DNA of 64,000 bases from Cristatella mucedo (Eukaryota > Bryozoa > Phylactolaemata > Cristatellidae). The notes under the pieces were generated by a model. The model did no database searches. It saw only the letters and a program-made list of their open reading frames with translations, and had not been told where the DNA came from. Made by a program: the position numbers and the translations under genes. Where the stretch lies: the NCBI GenBank assembly GCA_009760855.2, contig WPIO01000034.1:4091001-4155000 (forward strand), in the 5' to 3' direction. Shown here in pieces: positions 35,093 to 47,241 of the stretch. Each line of letters begins with the position of its first letter. Position 1 is the first letter of the stretch.

Positions 35093-35121
35093 GCTGGCTT
35101 AACCAGGAGGCTGAACTTTGA
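35093..35121 (+). CDS. Gene 3, candidate last exon: very short tail
   Basis: A strong acceptor, TTTCCTTCTAG, ends at 35092. In phase 1 the exon would add CWLNQEAEL and stop at TGA 35119-35121. It is far shorter than the tails of genes 1 and 2, and has no P-EE motif, so either gene 3 has lost its tail or the true tail exon lies elsewhere. Confidence 0.3.
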
Positions 35122-35374
35122 CCCGTGAAGGCAGCCCTATTGTAGAGGAGGCTGGCGGTTTGTGTCACATGGCTAAGGAGGGAGAGGATCTGAAGCGCAG
35201 TGTCAGTCGGTCCCCTTCCCCATTTTATAATGGTTCCACACCTGGGTGTATGTGCGCCTCATGTAGGCGATGGAAAGGGCCTAACATTCACTTTAGGAGA
35301 GTTGAGCATAGACCAAGCTATACTGGAAGCAGCGTGCACCTAAAGGGGCGTGCCACTCATCCGAGCGAACCTTA

Positions 35375-35550
35375 ATATTACAGCATTTGGTGGGTCTTCG
35401 CGATTCGTCCTTCGTGGGCATGTACTTGCTTATAGAATGCCTGCTGCTTGCGGATGTTACCACCGATCATTCATTTCGTAATGCTTTCTATACAGCATCT
35501 GTAAATCTGTGCCTCGAAAGAGATTCAGTTCTCTGAGGGCGATATACATA
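35375..35550 (+). mobile_element. Old L2 3' UTR fragment
   Basis: TACAGCATTTGGTGGGTC, GCGATTCGTCCTT, ACAGCATCTGTAAA and GAAAGAGATTCAGTTCTCTG follow the family order. The terminal tail is replaced by other sequence. Confidence 0.75.
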
Positions 35551-36311
35551 CCTCCACTCATTAAAACGAGAAAGTCCGTCCTTCCTTCCGTCCCTCTGCA
35601 TGACGGCGACCACTTCCGGGAGTGACTTGTAATAGATTGTCATTCTACTGTGAGTCAGCGATGCGAGTCCTCAGGCAGTGAGCTCTACATATCACTACTA
35701 ATTAAAGCAAGAAAGTCCGTCCTTCCTTTCGTCATGCAGCAAGATGGCGCACTTCCTTCAATATAATAATAATAATAATAATCCACTTGATAAAGCGCAG
35801 CGCCTCAGCAGCAAGATGGCTCAGCTGTCTTCCGTTGGAACTACTGTGACGTGACTCAGCAAAGTGAGTCCACGGGCAGTGATCTGCTTGTGAATTATTA
35901 CTATTATTATTATTATTATTATTATTATCCAAAGGTTAGGGTTTCAATCGGCCGAAGTCCCCTTTCCTGTACCCTTGCAAAGGGCCGCTGGCGCAGGCTT
36001 GCTTGTCTGTCGCTCGGCTTATTTATGGCACGAGTCGGGGTCCACATTCTTCCAATCGCTGCTTTGAGCATTTCACCCGCCACATGTCAGCTACTTGTGT
36101 AGCGGTTCCTTAACACTGCCTGCTTTCTGCTGTTTGCGTGTGGAAAAATTGGATGTGGAGATACACGCTGGCATGCTTTCGTGTGCAACCAATCAAAAGA
36201 CAGCGGTTCAATATAGTTTTATTTTCAGCACTTTGAGCATTTTTTAAATGCATTAGATTCTCGGTAGCTGTGGTCCAAATGTCGCTTGCTCGTTCTTGCT
36301 TAAGCTCTCAC
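35551..36311. other. No gene seen; two minor L2 tail scraps
   Basis: GAAAGTCCGTCCTTCCTT occurs at about 35568 and 35710, a repeated unit of about 140 bases. (AAT)n with CCACTTGATAAAGCGC at 35763-35800 is a short L2 terminus, and (ATT)n at about 35896-35930 is a microsatellite. Confidence 0.5.
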
Positions 36312-36490
36312 CTGGGCCAGATCTCTGGTCTGTCGTCGTAGCCAGAGCTGTTTGCATCGTGCGTTCTCTGTAAAGTAGGGATTGGGACAATCGAGTAACA
36401 ATCCCTCGCTGTGACATGTGCTCCCACACTGTCTGCTGAGTTTGCCTACCTCACAGATTTTGTTGCAGTTGCCATTGAAGAAAACCGCTC
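36312..36490 (-). CDS. Candidate Cys-rich exon on the minus strand
   Basis: The minus strand reads FFNGNCNKICEVGKLSRQCG, then STCHSEGLLLDCPNPYF and ENARCKQLW, ending DLAQ directly before a consensus donor (CAG then GTGAGA). Six cysteines in about 55 residues and the ideal donor suggest a real exon; a possible acceptor lies near 36490. The cysteine spacing differs from the ten-Cys family, and no neighbouring exon was found. Unrecognised. Confidence 0.3.
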
Positions 36491-36804
36491 CCCATATCAA
36501 GAAATGCAGGGAACCAGGCTGTTATAGGTGTTTATACAGGTAAGTTCACTGTAGCACAGATCTCGGTGGCCTTAAAGCTTAGTGCGGTGCAGTCCATGTG
36601 CTACCACACGTGACGGTTGGGCTGAGAACTCAAAGAGGTTTTGGCGACATTCTGCAAATCACAAGAGAAGGCATGTCACATGCAGATCACTGACTGGGAG
36701 TTGCAATCTGTTTGAAACTTCAGAGGTTCACCGTGTGTCTGGACATTGTCAACATGAGACTGTTTCTTGCTGAAATAAGGCACCGGATGTTGGTCATCTT
36801 CTCA

Positions 36805-36915
36805 TTTTAGGCAATGCTAAAAACCAAAACTCGTGTTTCTTAACAATCCGAAACGTATGATCACAACCTAAAACCAAACTCGCGTTTCTTAACAATCATA
36901 AATATGCGATCACGA
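36805..36915 (+). repeat. Two-copy tandem repeat of about 50 bases
   Basis: TAAAAACCAAAACTCGTGTT to CAACC is followed at once by CTAAAACCAAACTCGCGTTT to CGACC, both with TTTCTTAACAATC inside. Confidence 0.8.
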
Positions 36916-37079
36916 CCTGGGCATGGCTTCGATATGCAGAAACGATCTGTGATTGACTGTCACTGATAGAACATGGACTAGGTTGGACAACACTAGGAAA
37001 ACAAGTACACACACTTCACAGATGTTAGCATGTAAAACTGCAGATTATCATTCATTTTGCCCCTTTGCCTAATCAGCTT

Positions 37080-38085
37080 AACCAGAGACCTCATTGCTAT
37101 ACCAGCCAGTGGAGGTCATTGCTGCTGAATGTTCCTTGCTACACAGCGTAAAGCAAGCTGACTCTTGTCGTTCGGGGGATGCAAGAGCAGTTTATGTTTT
37201 GTATGCAAGAGCAGTTTTAGTATATTTTACATATACCTCTGTATATGTGACCATAAGTTCCACTCTATTAACGGGCCAGAATGTGAGTAGTGCTTTCGTG
37301 TTGGTATCGCTTGGACCAGTCTGACTGTAGATGCGCCTGCTCGGCTGTGCTGAGTTTTGCTGAATTCCCCCTGTCTGATAACGGTGATTTGTGGGATTTC
37401 TTTTTTTGCCATCCACTGAAAAAATTAAGCCATAAAAAGCCACCTTGGTATATAGGCTCTCAATGATAACCCAGACCTGACCCAGTTTGTTGGAGCTTGC
37501 CACAGCAGCTTGTGTAGGTAAGGAGCCATTGTTTCCAGAGTACGTGTGCAGGACATGACAAGTAAGGACTAAGTACGTATTAGCTCTGTGCGGGGGTATG
37601 AAATAAAGTGACTATTTTCTTATTTTGAGCGCACTGTACTGAGCTTCTGAAATAGGTGTCAGTCTGTGAGAACTTCTGATGAATCAATTCTTGACATTCC
37701 AGATGTGGAAACTGGAGGAAGGCTAATCTTTCAAAGCCTCTCCAAGTGGCAGTTGGCCGTGAATCGTCATCAGCCAGGCGTTGGCCGTTTTGAACTACAC
37801 TTAACGTGTCAACGGTCACTTATCAAGTGTAACGATTTAGTAACGGTACAGCAAATTAATTGCGAGCTTGTGGCTATGATTGTACTTATACAATTGGGTG
37901 TGACTTAGAATATCATCATTGTGGGCGGACTGTCTGATGACCGTGTTCGGCCATATTGTATTGCCTCTACGGGGGCATTTTTTTTTTAAATGAACTTAGC
38001 TGTTGACATCCCGTCGCAGACTGCTGATGTATTTTCTTAATAGCAACCAACCTACCGATGATATGGTGCTGTCTTTTTTGCGAAC
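37080..38085 (+). repeat. Segmental duplication, partner of 9540-10560
   Basis: See the partner entry for the shared blocks. Here the copy is directly followed by 38115-38390, the partner of 2020-2320, while in the left part of the window the two pieces lie 7 kb apart and in the opposite order. This suggests a tandem unit that included a gene of the ten-Cys family. Confidence 0.65.
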
Positions 38086-38114
38086 CTCAGGCTTCCACAT
38101 ACAGAAAAAGATAA

Positions 38115-38390
38115 TTATGCAAACCGTGTCCAACCCTGATTTAAATCTGAAGCAACATATCGGCAAACAATAAGTTCACAGATCTCTGCTTCGTATGTGA
38201 TTTGGTTCCCAACTCATCGAACCTTAGCAGATAGAGGTCAATGTTTGCCGCTTTTTGAAGCGCATGCTTGCGACTTTTGAGCAGTTTTATTTAAAGTGTA
38301 GTTCTTTACCTTTAAAGTTCCATGACTTGGCCAATATAAGGTGGAGCAACGTGAAATTTGAAATATTTCGGCTCAGCTCTGTTTATAAAT
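38115..38390 (+). repeat. Segmental duplication, partner of 2020-2320
   Basis: Shares ACATAT, GCAAACA/GCAAATA, ATCTCTGC, TTTTGAGCAG then TTTTAT, and TCGGCTCAGCTCTG with the piece upstream of gene 1 exon 2. An L2 fragment begins straight after it at about 38395, and no membrane exon follows. Confidence 0.55.
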
Positions 38391-38394
38391 AAAT

Positions 38395-38880
38395 GTGCCG
38401 CTTATTTTCTGATTCTTGCTGATGTGATTTCCAAGCACAATCTAGGCTTTCACTTCTATGCGGATGACACTCAGTTGTACCTTTGCTTTGATCCGTCCCA
38501 GCTTTCAAGCACCTCAAATTCTCTCAACTCACTAGCTGCATGCATTGATGACATCCGCACATGGATGGCAGCAAATTTTTCTAAAACTAAACGATGACAA
38601 AACTAACTTACTAGTTATGGGCAAACCCAGTGTGATTCAGAGATTAGAAAGGCTGTCTCTCAAAATTGGCTCTGCCAGCATATCTCCTGTCGAATCAGCT
38701 CGAGATCTAGGTGTCATATTCCAAAGCGACCTCTCGTTAGACGACCATATCAGCTCCACAGTCAAATCTGCCTATTTTCAGCTTCATAACATTGCTAAAA
38801 TTCGGGCTTGTTTAGATAAGGATACCACGTCTAAGTTGGTCCATGCATTCGTGACATTTCGTCTACATTTCGCTATGAAG
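38395..38880 (+). mobile_element. L2 RT fragment without 3' end
   Basis: Codes VISKHNLGFHFYADDTQLYL, then the C-terminal RT region up to ATTCGTGACATTTCGTC, with one frameshift in TTTTTCTAAAACTAAACG near 38580. It lacks the UTR, so it is an internal fragment and not a normal 5'-truncated insertion. Confidence 0.88.
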
Positions 38881-39468
38881 GTCCGTGATTGTAGGAAACA
38901 AAGCTCTGAGACATTGTGAAGTCGATGCCGCTTAATGGTATCATATATAGATAGGTGCGTGTTCAAGATCTCTAGCTGACACCGATCCGTAGTTTGGTAG
39001 CATTTTGATTGCACTTGGGTCATCTTTGCTCTGTGGTAAGGTGACCGAACCTCATGACTCAGCAATGGGCTTGAGAGCTGCAGCCACCGATTCTTCAGGA
39101 TAGTTGGGGCAGTAGCTTAGTTTCGAGTTGGGTGGAAGGCGCCAACGCTCTTCTGCTGCATAAGATGAGGCCGCTGTATCAGCCGATCTGTAGTTAGAAG
39201 GCTTGAGCTCTTTTTTTTTGTAGAGCTAAGGGGTGCTGTGGTGCTGTGCTGAAGCTGGAGTAGTCAGCAAGTCCTTTGGCGCCTCGAATATATAGTGTAC
39301 TGCATAACTCGTGGTTCAATTTTGGTACGATAGCCGGTACTGGTGTGTTGGGTTCGATCAGTAAGTGCCGAGTCGGATGCAGAATATGTGAGACTTTGAT
39401 ATGAGTGTCCATATTGGTCGTTATGCGTGCATAAAATAGAAAGGATACTTCAGGTCTTCTATAATAGT
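38881..39468. other. No gene seen
   Basis: Unique-looking sequence; no splice-supported frame. Confidence 0.45.
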
Positions 39469-39560
39469 AATAATAATAATGATAATAATAATACATTTTA
39501 TATAGCGCCATTGGAGAACTCAATCCCTTTCTAGGCACTTTGCATGTGCTGCCAATGAAG
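39469..39560 (-). mobile_element. L2 3'-terminal fragment
   Basis: (AAT)n, then TATAGCGCCATTGGAGAACTC and TTTCTAGGCACTTTGCATG, a diverged terminus. Confidence 0.75.
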
Positions 39561-40287
39561 CGCGATCTTCTAAGCGATGTCAAGGCTTTTTAGCTTTCTT
39601 TAGCATCGTCACTAAGCATTCGTTCGCATTCTCGACACACAGAGGTTATCCAAGCTGCGACTAGAAACGGGAGAGCTTGAACAACATATATCGCCACGTT
39701 GGGTCCTTGCAAAATTCCGAATGGCTAAGTAGAAGGGTCGTCAAAAGTCGGCCGCGAACTCGAGATTCTAGCAACGGCAGCAGCCGGCAGCCGCTTCCGC
39801 CCTAGGCGAACAAAGCTGGGTCGCCTAGGGCGCCAGAAGGCTAACGGAAGGGGGCGCCCACAAAATAACTAGAAAACTAAACGGCAGCTATCTTGTGGCT
39901 AGGTGTTTATAGCTAACACCTAGCCACTTTCAGCGTCAAAACCTTTTGGCAGCTAATTGAATGAATATCATAGGAAACCGCTATGAAGAATTTTCTGGAC
40001 ACAGTGCCGGAGCAAGGGGAACGAACTGCTTGCAGTGGAGGTTGCAGCCAGGGGTTTTGTTGGCAAGAGTTTGTCGACGACCTCGTTTCTTGGTCGCATT
40101 GGTCTTCGAGGACAACAGCAGCGAAATGTGGCAGCGAAATAACTGGGCAGTGGGCATCGGAAGCCGTCGGCAGTGCCTGGCTTTGGTCACGGTACTCGAA
40201 GCTCTCGTATAGGGTACATAGCAACCAAGGAGTGGCTGGAGGCATTTGTGCCTTCGTGCATTCGTCTTGCAGAGCCCCACAGAGTTA
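39561..40287. other. No gene seen
   Basis: Three frames of about 100 codons overlap at 39960-40290 on both strands, which is more than usual but without motif, codon-phase or splice support. CGCCTAGGG occurs twice near 39805-39835. Confidence 0.4.
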
Positions 40288-40400
40288 ATGATAATAACAA
40301 TAATGCACTTGATAAAGCGCCCTCAGAGAACTCAATCTCTTTCTAGGCGCTTACATGTGCTGCAAAGGAAACACGGTCGAATGGTGAGTGGTGTCATGCA
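40288..40400 (-). mobile_element. L2 3'-terminal fragment
   Basis: AATAATGCACTTGATAAAG then CGCCCTCAGAGAACTC, and GGTGAGTGGTGTCATGC before the family sequence ends. Confidence 0.8.
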
Positions 40401-40733
40401 CGATAAACGGGATCTTAGCTGTATCGGTTTCCGTATACGATGTTCTCAAGAACTTCGGTTTTCGGAAGAATTCTGCAACGAACAACGAACGCGTATTGGC
40501 GCGCTCTATGTCGAGAGGCGAGAATGAGTCGTATATCTAGGGGTGCTCAAACCGACGTCAGAATCCTCTACAGGTGCCCCTTCCCCACGGGCTGCTTGAG
40601 AGTCCACCGCTGGCTTCAAAGGCCAAGGTCAAGTATCAACGAAGGCCTCTGTACTGTAGTCCTCAAAGGCGACAGAGAAATCTAGAGTCAAAGGCCTCAA
40701 ATTGCTGCAGCCCTCAATGCCACGACCTGTAGT

Positions 40734-40890
40734 GTATGTATCTCCGTCTGTAACTCTGCAAAGCCACGCAGACTATGCGGGTGTTGCTCAGGAGAGTTTT
40801 GTCTAGCGCACTCTCAAAGGCCTAAGCGGCTTTCGGTTCCCCATTCGGTAGCCAACAGACTTAATCTCACGCAATAAAGAGAATGTGAGT
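40734..40890 (-). mobile_element. Second LINE family, 3' end
   Basis: ATGTATCTCCGTCTGTAACTC, GGAGAGTTTTGT and TCGGTAGCCAACAGACTTAA match the (ATTAC)n family at 4.6 kb on the minus strand. Short and lacking a clean tail. Confidence 0.75.
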
Positions 40891-41403
40891 ACATCAATGT
40901 GGGGTACATCAGGCTCAATATAGGCTAGCTTCAAAGGTGAGTTGAGCGTCAGAGGCACTTTGTTGACGATGGTGTCACTCGGGCCCATATAAACGCGCCC
41001 GCAGGCAATAGGGTCCCCTCTAAGTCCACGGTCCTGACGCGCGAGTCTCTGCCTCTGCTCGCTGTTTGCTGCTGTCGGCTGCTCGTTCTCGCTCTGCTTC
41101 CGTCTAATTATCTGCACAAAAGACAGGCAGCGACAGGTCGTCCAGGGTACCCGGTTCGATCAGGCTGCTGGCCCGTCCGAGGTGAGAGGAGTGCACTGCA
41201 GTTAATCGGGCCCTAAACTCCGTTTGTGGCCTCGGTCTGCAGCCGATGACTGTACGACCAGCAGAGTAGACTCTAGCTTCTGGCGAGAGGTTGCCGTATG
41301 TATGCCAATAATGATAATTGCTGGTTGTCATTAATTCTGCACCCAGCGGTACGGTATAATAGCACTATAAAAACTATAAATGTTATTAATTTTTACAGAG
41401 TTA
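40891..41403. other. No gene seen
   Basis: Unique-looking sequence between a LINE fragment and the relic at 41404. Confidence 0.4.
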
Positions 41404-41800
41404 TGGAAACCACCAGGGGCTCAAAACCGTAATGAGAAGGGTAAAAAGGTCAAAGTGCAAGCAAAAAAAAAGGGCGCTCTTTCCTAAAACATCTAAGAGA
41501 GCAATAATCATCAAATCCGAATTGCCAGACGAGTCGCAGATGAAAAATATTGAAGTGGAAAAATGTCTGGAACCCAAGTTTGAAGCAAATCGACAATCGA
41601 AAAAGACAAAAAGAGAAGGCATTATGGGAGCACAGGATGAGGCTGTACAGGATCCCGAAGAGAACTACAAGGTTAAATTTTAGTATGCTGCTCTAGATGT
41701 GATAGAAGAATCTATAACAGAAAGGTTCAATAACGCAGCACATTGTTTGGGTTGTATGATACCTTCAAGCTTTTCGACGTACTCACAGAGGATATATTTG
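41404..41800 (+). pseudogene. Probable transposase relic (hAT-like), frame-broken at a poly-A run
   Basis: After TTTTTACAG the frame reads LWKPPGAQNRNEKGKKVKVQ up to a run of nine A at 41464-41472; after it a different frame continues (SELPDESQMKNIEVEKC, then ENYKVKF, a stop, YAALDVIEESITERFN). The last phrase resembles the stretch before the dimerisation domain of zinc-finger/hAT transposases (a Y-ALD-I-SI-RF pattern). Frameshift and stop show decay. The assignment rests on this short similarity only. Confidence 0.4.
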
Positions 41801-42779
41801 CTGAGTGCAAGTCTCTCTGGAGGAGTCCCTTACTCTTGGAGTCAGTGAGGATTTAGGCGATGAGGAACTGTGGGGTACAAGTTCTAAGCCATTGCCAGGA
41901 GGCTTCCGCAGACTTTGACTCCGCAAGATGTCTTGCAAGTTCTGTTGTAGCATGAAGTGGAAGAAATTTCTCCAAATCTTTCAGTGGCAGTCAGAATTTT
42001 ATTGACCTTGCCAATTTAAGTGCCCAGTAGAGAAAGAAAATTTTCAAAATTAAAATTAATAAAAAAAATCATCTGCATTCAACAATGTACAAATAAAGAC
42101 TGGTTGGCTTAGCAGTGATTTCTATTGAATAGAATTTAGCATCTTCGGCTGAATTAGAAGAAATCGTCGCCGAGTTCGCCAGGAACAAACGAGGAAAGCC
42201 AAGTTTTGAGACTGACATTTTAGCATTTTATGTATTACTGCATCCGCATGTGTCATTTCTGTATGTTTGTGAGTCTTTACGATAGTAAACGTTTTTACAC
42301 CTTGAAAATTGGGTTTTATTTCATGATGGACAGGAGAGAAGGGCGTGAGTGGAATGGGGGCGCCAGATATCTGACCTTGCCAAGTGCACCGAAATGCTTT
42401 GCACTGGCCCTGAGTAGCAGATTGGTGGTTGGTGTAGAGAGGTCACAGCCGCTTTCCTAAACTGTCTGAGATTGCTCTCGCGAGTGTGCTTCTGCCTGGG
42501 GGTGGATGTTATCAAGGCTGTATTTTTTTAATGTAATGTACAAAGACTTCTTGGCCGACAACTGATGGTCTCTGATACCTGACATATAATTACGTGGACG
42601 TTAATCCGGCACAATATATAGTTTTAGTAGTGCTTGAGTTGGTTTTTCTCTTTTGAGACTCCTTCGTCAATCGATGTCATTTTAAACGTCGCAACGAGTT
42701 TGTTTTAACAATGCTATTATATTTATTTATTTTAACATTTATATTTATTTATTTTAACATTTTTATTTATTTATTTTAA
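41801..42779. other. No gene seen; short TTTATTT tandem repeat at the end
   Basis: Possibly the decayed rest of the transposase relic. At 42719-42781 a unit TTATTTATTTTAACATTT is repeated three times. Confidence 0.5.
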
Positions 42780-43056
42780 CACTGCTAGCCACTGCTTCAC
42801 GCGCTTGCTCCCGCACCACGACGGGTAGCGCGCTCGAGCTAGAACGTTAGAACAACTTTGGCGCGGAGACGCCGAGTTTCTTCAAGTGCTGTACGAACAC
42901 GCTCCGTTTCCGGCTCCGAAACGGCGATGGAACCGCTCGCGCGCGTTGGTTGCTCGCGCGAAGCGCCGTCGTTGAACAATCGCTCGCGCTATGTGCGGCA
43001 TCCCTGCGAAGCGCCGTCGTCGCGGAGGCCGTTTCCATTTTTTTCAGAGCGTCTGC

Positions 43057-43677
43057 ATGGCTGACGACGCAATTTCGACGGCAGCATTTTTTCGCAGAGC
43101 GGCGGCCGTAGCAGCGGGAGCAGCGGCGGCCGCCGTTTGCGGCTCCTACGCTCTTTGGCGCACGTGGCTGGCGCCCGACGGCCGCGATCGCCAGCAGCTG
43201 CCGCCAGGCCCTCGGGCTGGCGGCAGCTCCGTCGACGGAGCTGCCGCCACGAAGAGCGATGTCGACGGATTTGCTTACGGCGGCAGGTCCGTCGACGGAG
43301 CCTTGGAAGGCGGAAGCTCCGTCGACGGAGCGCGAGGCGGCGGAAGCTCCGTCGACCAGGGCTGCGACGCTGGCGCCTCCTCGGACGACGCAGCGGTAGG
43401 TGGCGCGCTGCGGCGTGGGCGCGAGCGGCGGCGCAGCGGCGCGGAAGCAAGCTGCGGCGCATGCGCCGAAGAGACGCTTCTGCCGACTTTCCGCGGACCT
43501 GCAGGGTCATCTCGCAGACGGCGCTCGCTCTCGGTAGCCTCGGTAAACCAAGAGAGCCCATGCGACCCAGCGAACGCAGCCATTTTGCTCCTCCGCTTCC
43601 TGTGCGCCGCCCGAAAGCCGATTCGAAAGTGGCCCTCGGTAGCAAAGCGCGCGAGCTTCGCGCGTCTTATGTCATAA
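43057..43677 (+). CDS. CpG-rich gene start: hydrophobic N-terminus and SSVDGA repeats
   Basis: The ATG at 43057 opens MADDAISTAAFFRRAAAVAA, which continues as an Ala-rich hydrophobic helix ending VCGSYALWRTWL. About five repeats of GG-x-SVDGA follow (residues 50-105), each with a GTCGACGGAG core. This could be a signal-anchor or an organelle-targeted protein (inference). The frame is open to 43677, but a good donor (GTAGGT at 43396) after SSDDAA suggests the exon ends there. The CpG-rich surroundings (42780-43900) look like a promoter island. A damaged inverted copy at 59933-60115 shows this is a duplicated gene. Unrecognised; the function is unknown. Confidence 0.42.
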   Translation: MADDAISTAAFFRRAAAVAAGAAAAAVCGSYALWRTWLAPDGRDRQQLPPGPRAGGSSVDGAAATKSDVDGFAYGGRSVDGALEGGSSVDGARGGGSSVDQGCDAGASSDDAAVGGALRRGRERRRSGAEASCGACAEETLLPTFRGPAGSSRRRRSLSVASVNQESPCDPANAAILLLRFLCAARKPIRKWPSVAKRASFARLMS

Positions 43678-44149
43678 GCGTAGCGTCGAATTGATCCTCG
43701 CACGGCCCGGCACAGCCGTGACCCCGCGGCAGCCCTGTCCACAGGAATTCAGAGTCTCGCGGCAGCAGCGTCGCAGCTACTTTTCTCGCGCGCGCCCGCG
43801 CTGAGCTTCTGCTGCGCAGTCTGAGGGCTTCCAGCTTCTGCGACCGCTCATTCCGCGCGCTCGCTCTCTGGCGCGTCGCTGCCCTTGCTCCGCGGTTAAT
43901 AGACGCTGCGCCTCGATGCGCTTTCGGTTGCCAATTACTCCTGTCGAATGGCTACTACGAATGCGGCAGCTCTGCTGCGAGGCGCTTCGAGAGCAAAAGC
44001 AGAGGCACCTTTGACTTGGCCACCCGGTTGTCTTGCTGGTTTAGCTTCTTTGTTTAAAAAAGTGAACGCGATTTGAAACTTGACCTCATTGCGGCTGCGA
44101 GTCAATGAAGCCCACCCACCTTGTTCTTTTGTCATTTTTCGCCGCTAGA
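43678..44149. other. CpG-rich flank, no gene seen
   Basis: GC-rich to about 43910, then average composition before the microsatellite tract. Confidence 0.4.
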
Positions 44150-44588
44150 GAGAGAGAGGAGAGGCAGAGTTGCATAGACAGGAAAGATAGAGCAGACAGA
44201 GAGAGGAGCAGAGAGAGAGAGAGAGAGACATGGGGAGAGATAGAAGAGGAGAGAGAGTATATATATAATATATATATTTATATATTATACATATATATAT
44301 CTATATTAACCCTATTTGTATATAATGTTATATATATTACAAGACATATATCATGTTATATATAATATATTTATATATATATATCACAATGTATATTATA
44401 TATACTATATATATAGATGGAGAGAGAAAAAGATTATTTATATATATACATATATATATTTATAATATTACATATATATATATAGAGTATATATATATAT
44501 ATATATATATACATAATATTTGTTTCATTTACTGGCATATCAAGAGATACAGTGAGAGAGACCCATTTATATATATATGTATATATAT

Positions 44589-44622
<34 letters not shown>

Positions 44623-44673
44623 TGTATATATATATATACATATATATATAGAGAGAGAGGTATATATAGAGAG

Positions 44674-44708
<35 letters not shown>

Positions 44709-44902
44709 ACCTGAGATGAGATGAGAGAGACAGGATATATTTTCTATAGATATATGAGAGAGACAGAGAGACAGAGAGACAAAGAGAATGATATATATAT
44801 TGGGAGACAAGAGAGAGAGCAAAACAGATATATATATATATATTTTATATAGAGAGACAGATATATATTGCCAAGAGTATAGGAGAGAACAGTATATGAT
44901 AC

Positions 44903-44942
<40 letters not shown>

Positions 44943-45079
44943 TATATATATATTACATAGACATTTACAAGATTGTATTTATTTATAGGTGAGACATTGC
45001 AGAGAAAGACCGAGTTTTATATATTGTTTATATATATAAGAGATATATATACGTTATATATATATATATACATGTATAT

Positions 45080-45130
<51 letters not shown>

Positions 45131-45379
45131 AATATTATTATTATTATATATATGCTTATCAACCCATATTTGTATTAATGTTATATTATTATTATATATA
45201 CATATATATATATATACCTATCACACTATATTCACTTCCAATTATTACAATACTGCTTATATATATATATATATATATATTTACGATATGAGAGACAGAC
45301 AGACAGACAGACAAAGATGAGACAAGAGAGAGACTTCAATGAGAGAGAGAGAGAGACAGAGAGAGAGACAGAGAGAGGA

Positions 45380-45455
<76 letters not shown>

Positions 45456-45612
45456 GAGGAGAGAGACACAGAGAGGGAGGCGGAGAGAATGTTATATAGT
45501 TATTATAGATATATACATAATCCACATGAAGATATATACTGTTATATATTTATATATATATATACGCATTGCATATCACCAAAAATATATATATTTATAG
45601 AAAGTGGTTACT

Positions 45613-45653
<41 letters not shown>

Positions 45654-45659
45654 TGATAT

Positions 45660-45695
<36 letters not shown>

Positions 45696-46306
45696 CAGAT
45701 ACATATATTATATAATATTTACATAATATATACATGAATATATATTATATATATATATATAATTATTATCACATCATATATCATATATACGTACATATAC
45801 ATATATACGTATACATTTATTATATATATATATACTTCCACATCGCTATACGTATATATATACTAAGATATATATTACTATATATGTATAATAACTAATA
45901 TATATAAGGTTAAGAGAGAGAGAGAGATTTATATATATAGTCGTTATGCATGCAGAGAATATCATGAGAGATGCAAGATATATATATTATGTATATCAAC
46001 ATTTATATATATGTATTAAGAACATGCGTTATATTTGAAGAGAGAGACAGACGCATCGTTAATGTGAAGATATACGTATATATATATACGCATATAGAGA
46101 TAATGCGACACGCATTTGTAGAGAAGAGACAAGATAGTATGAAGAATTATGAGTATATATTAATATATCAACTTATATGACACATACTATAGATATAATA
46201 GATAATATATACTTATCACATATATATATATATATATTAAGAAGATATATATATAGAGAGATATATATATATATATATGTTACAAGACACAGACATAGAG
46301 AGAAAG

Positions 46307-46347
<41 letters not shown>

Positions 46348-46353
46348 CATACA

Positions 46354-46410
<57 letters not shown>

Positions 46411-47168
46411 CTATACATATCAGATATATATTTACATACCACACATGATGGTATATCAACCTATATTATAATAATGGGAGATATATTTACACGTTATATA
46501 TATATATTGTCAGTATACACTAATAATATACATACACGTTAATGTTATATATAATAATGTATATATAATATAATATATACAGACAAGTATATATAAAAAC
46601 CGCATATATATATAATCTTAATATGTTCCATATTAAATAATAATCAAGCATATATTAACTATTTATGATATATACTGCTATATATATATATATATATTGA
46701 ATATATACATACATATATATTATATATATATATATATATTATTAATGTTATCTGTTATCATGCATCATCAAAGACTATACGTTAATTTACACGCTCAGAG
46801 ATATACATGTTATATATATACTATATATAGTATATATATATGTTCATATAGTTATACTTATTATATATATATAGCATATCATACCATACGTTATTATCAA
46901 ATATCAAGTATACACATCATATATATATATATCAAAATATTATTGAATATATATATATGTTATATATATATATACGTTACGCACATCACATAGATACTTC
47001 ATTATATATTATATATATTTATATAAGACATGCATATCAATATAAGATATGACAAGAGAAAGAGATATATGTGTCAATCAAAGGGAGTATGAGAGTATGT
47101 TATACATACCTATATATATACTATATATATAATAAATAGATATATATCATATATATGATATATTATCA

Positions 47169-47241
<73 letters not shown>

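Noticed and set aside
39960-40290. Overlapping frames of 83-110 codons on both strands
   Set aside because: All are mutually overlapping, without motif, and end near an L2 terminus.
42989-43645. 218-codon minus-strand open frame
   Set aside because: It is the antisense of the CpG-rich SSVDGA gene, is Arg-rich because of GCC/CGG repeats, and has no motif or start context.
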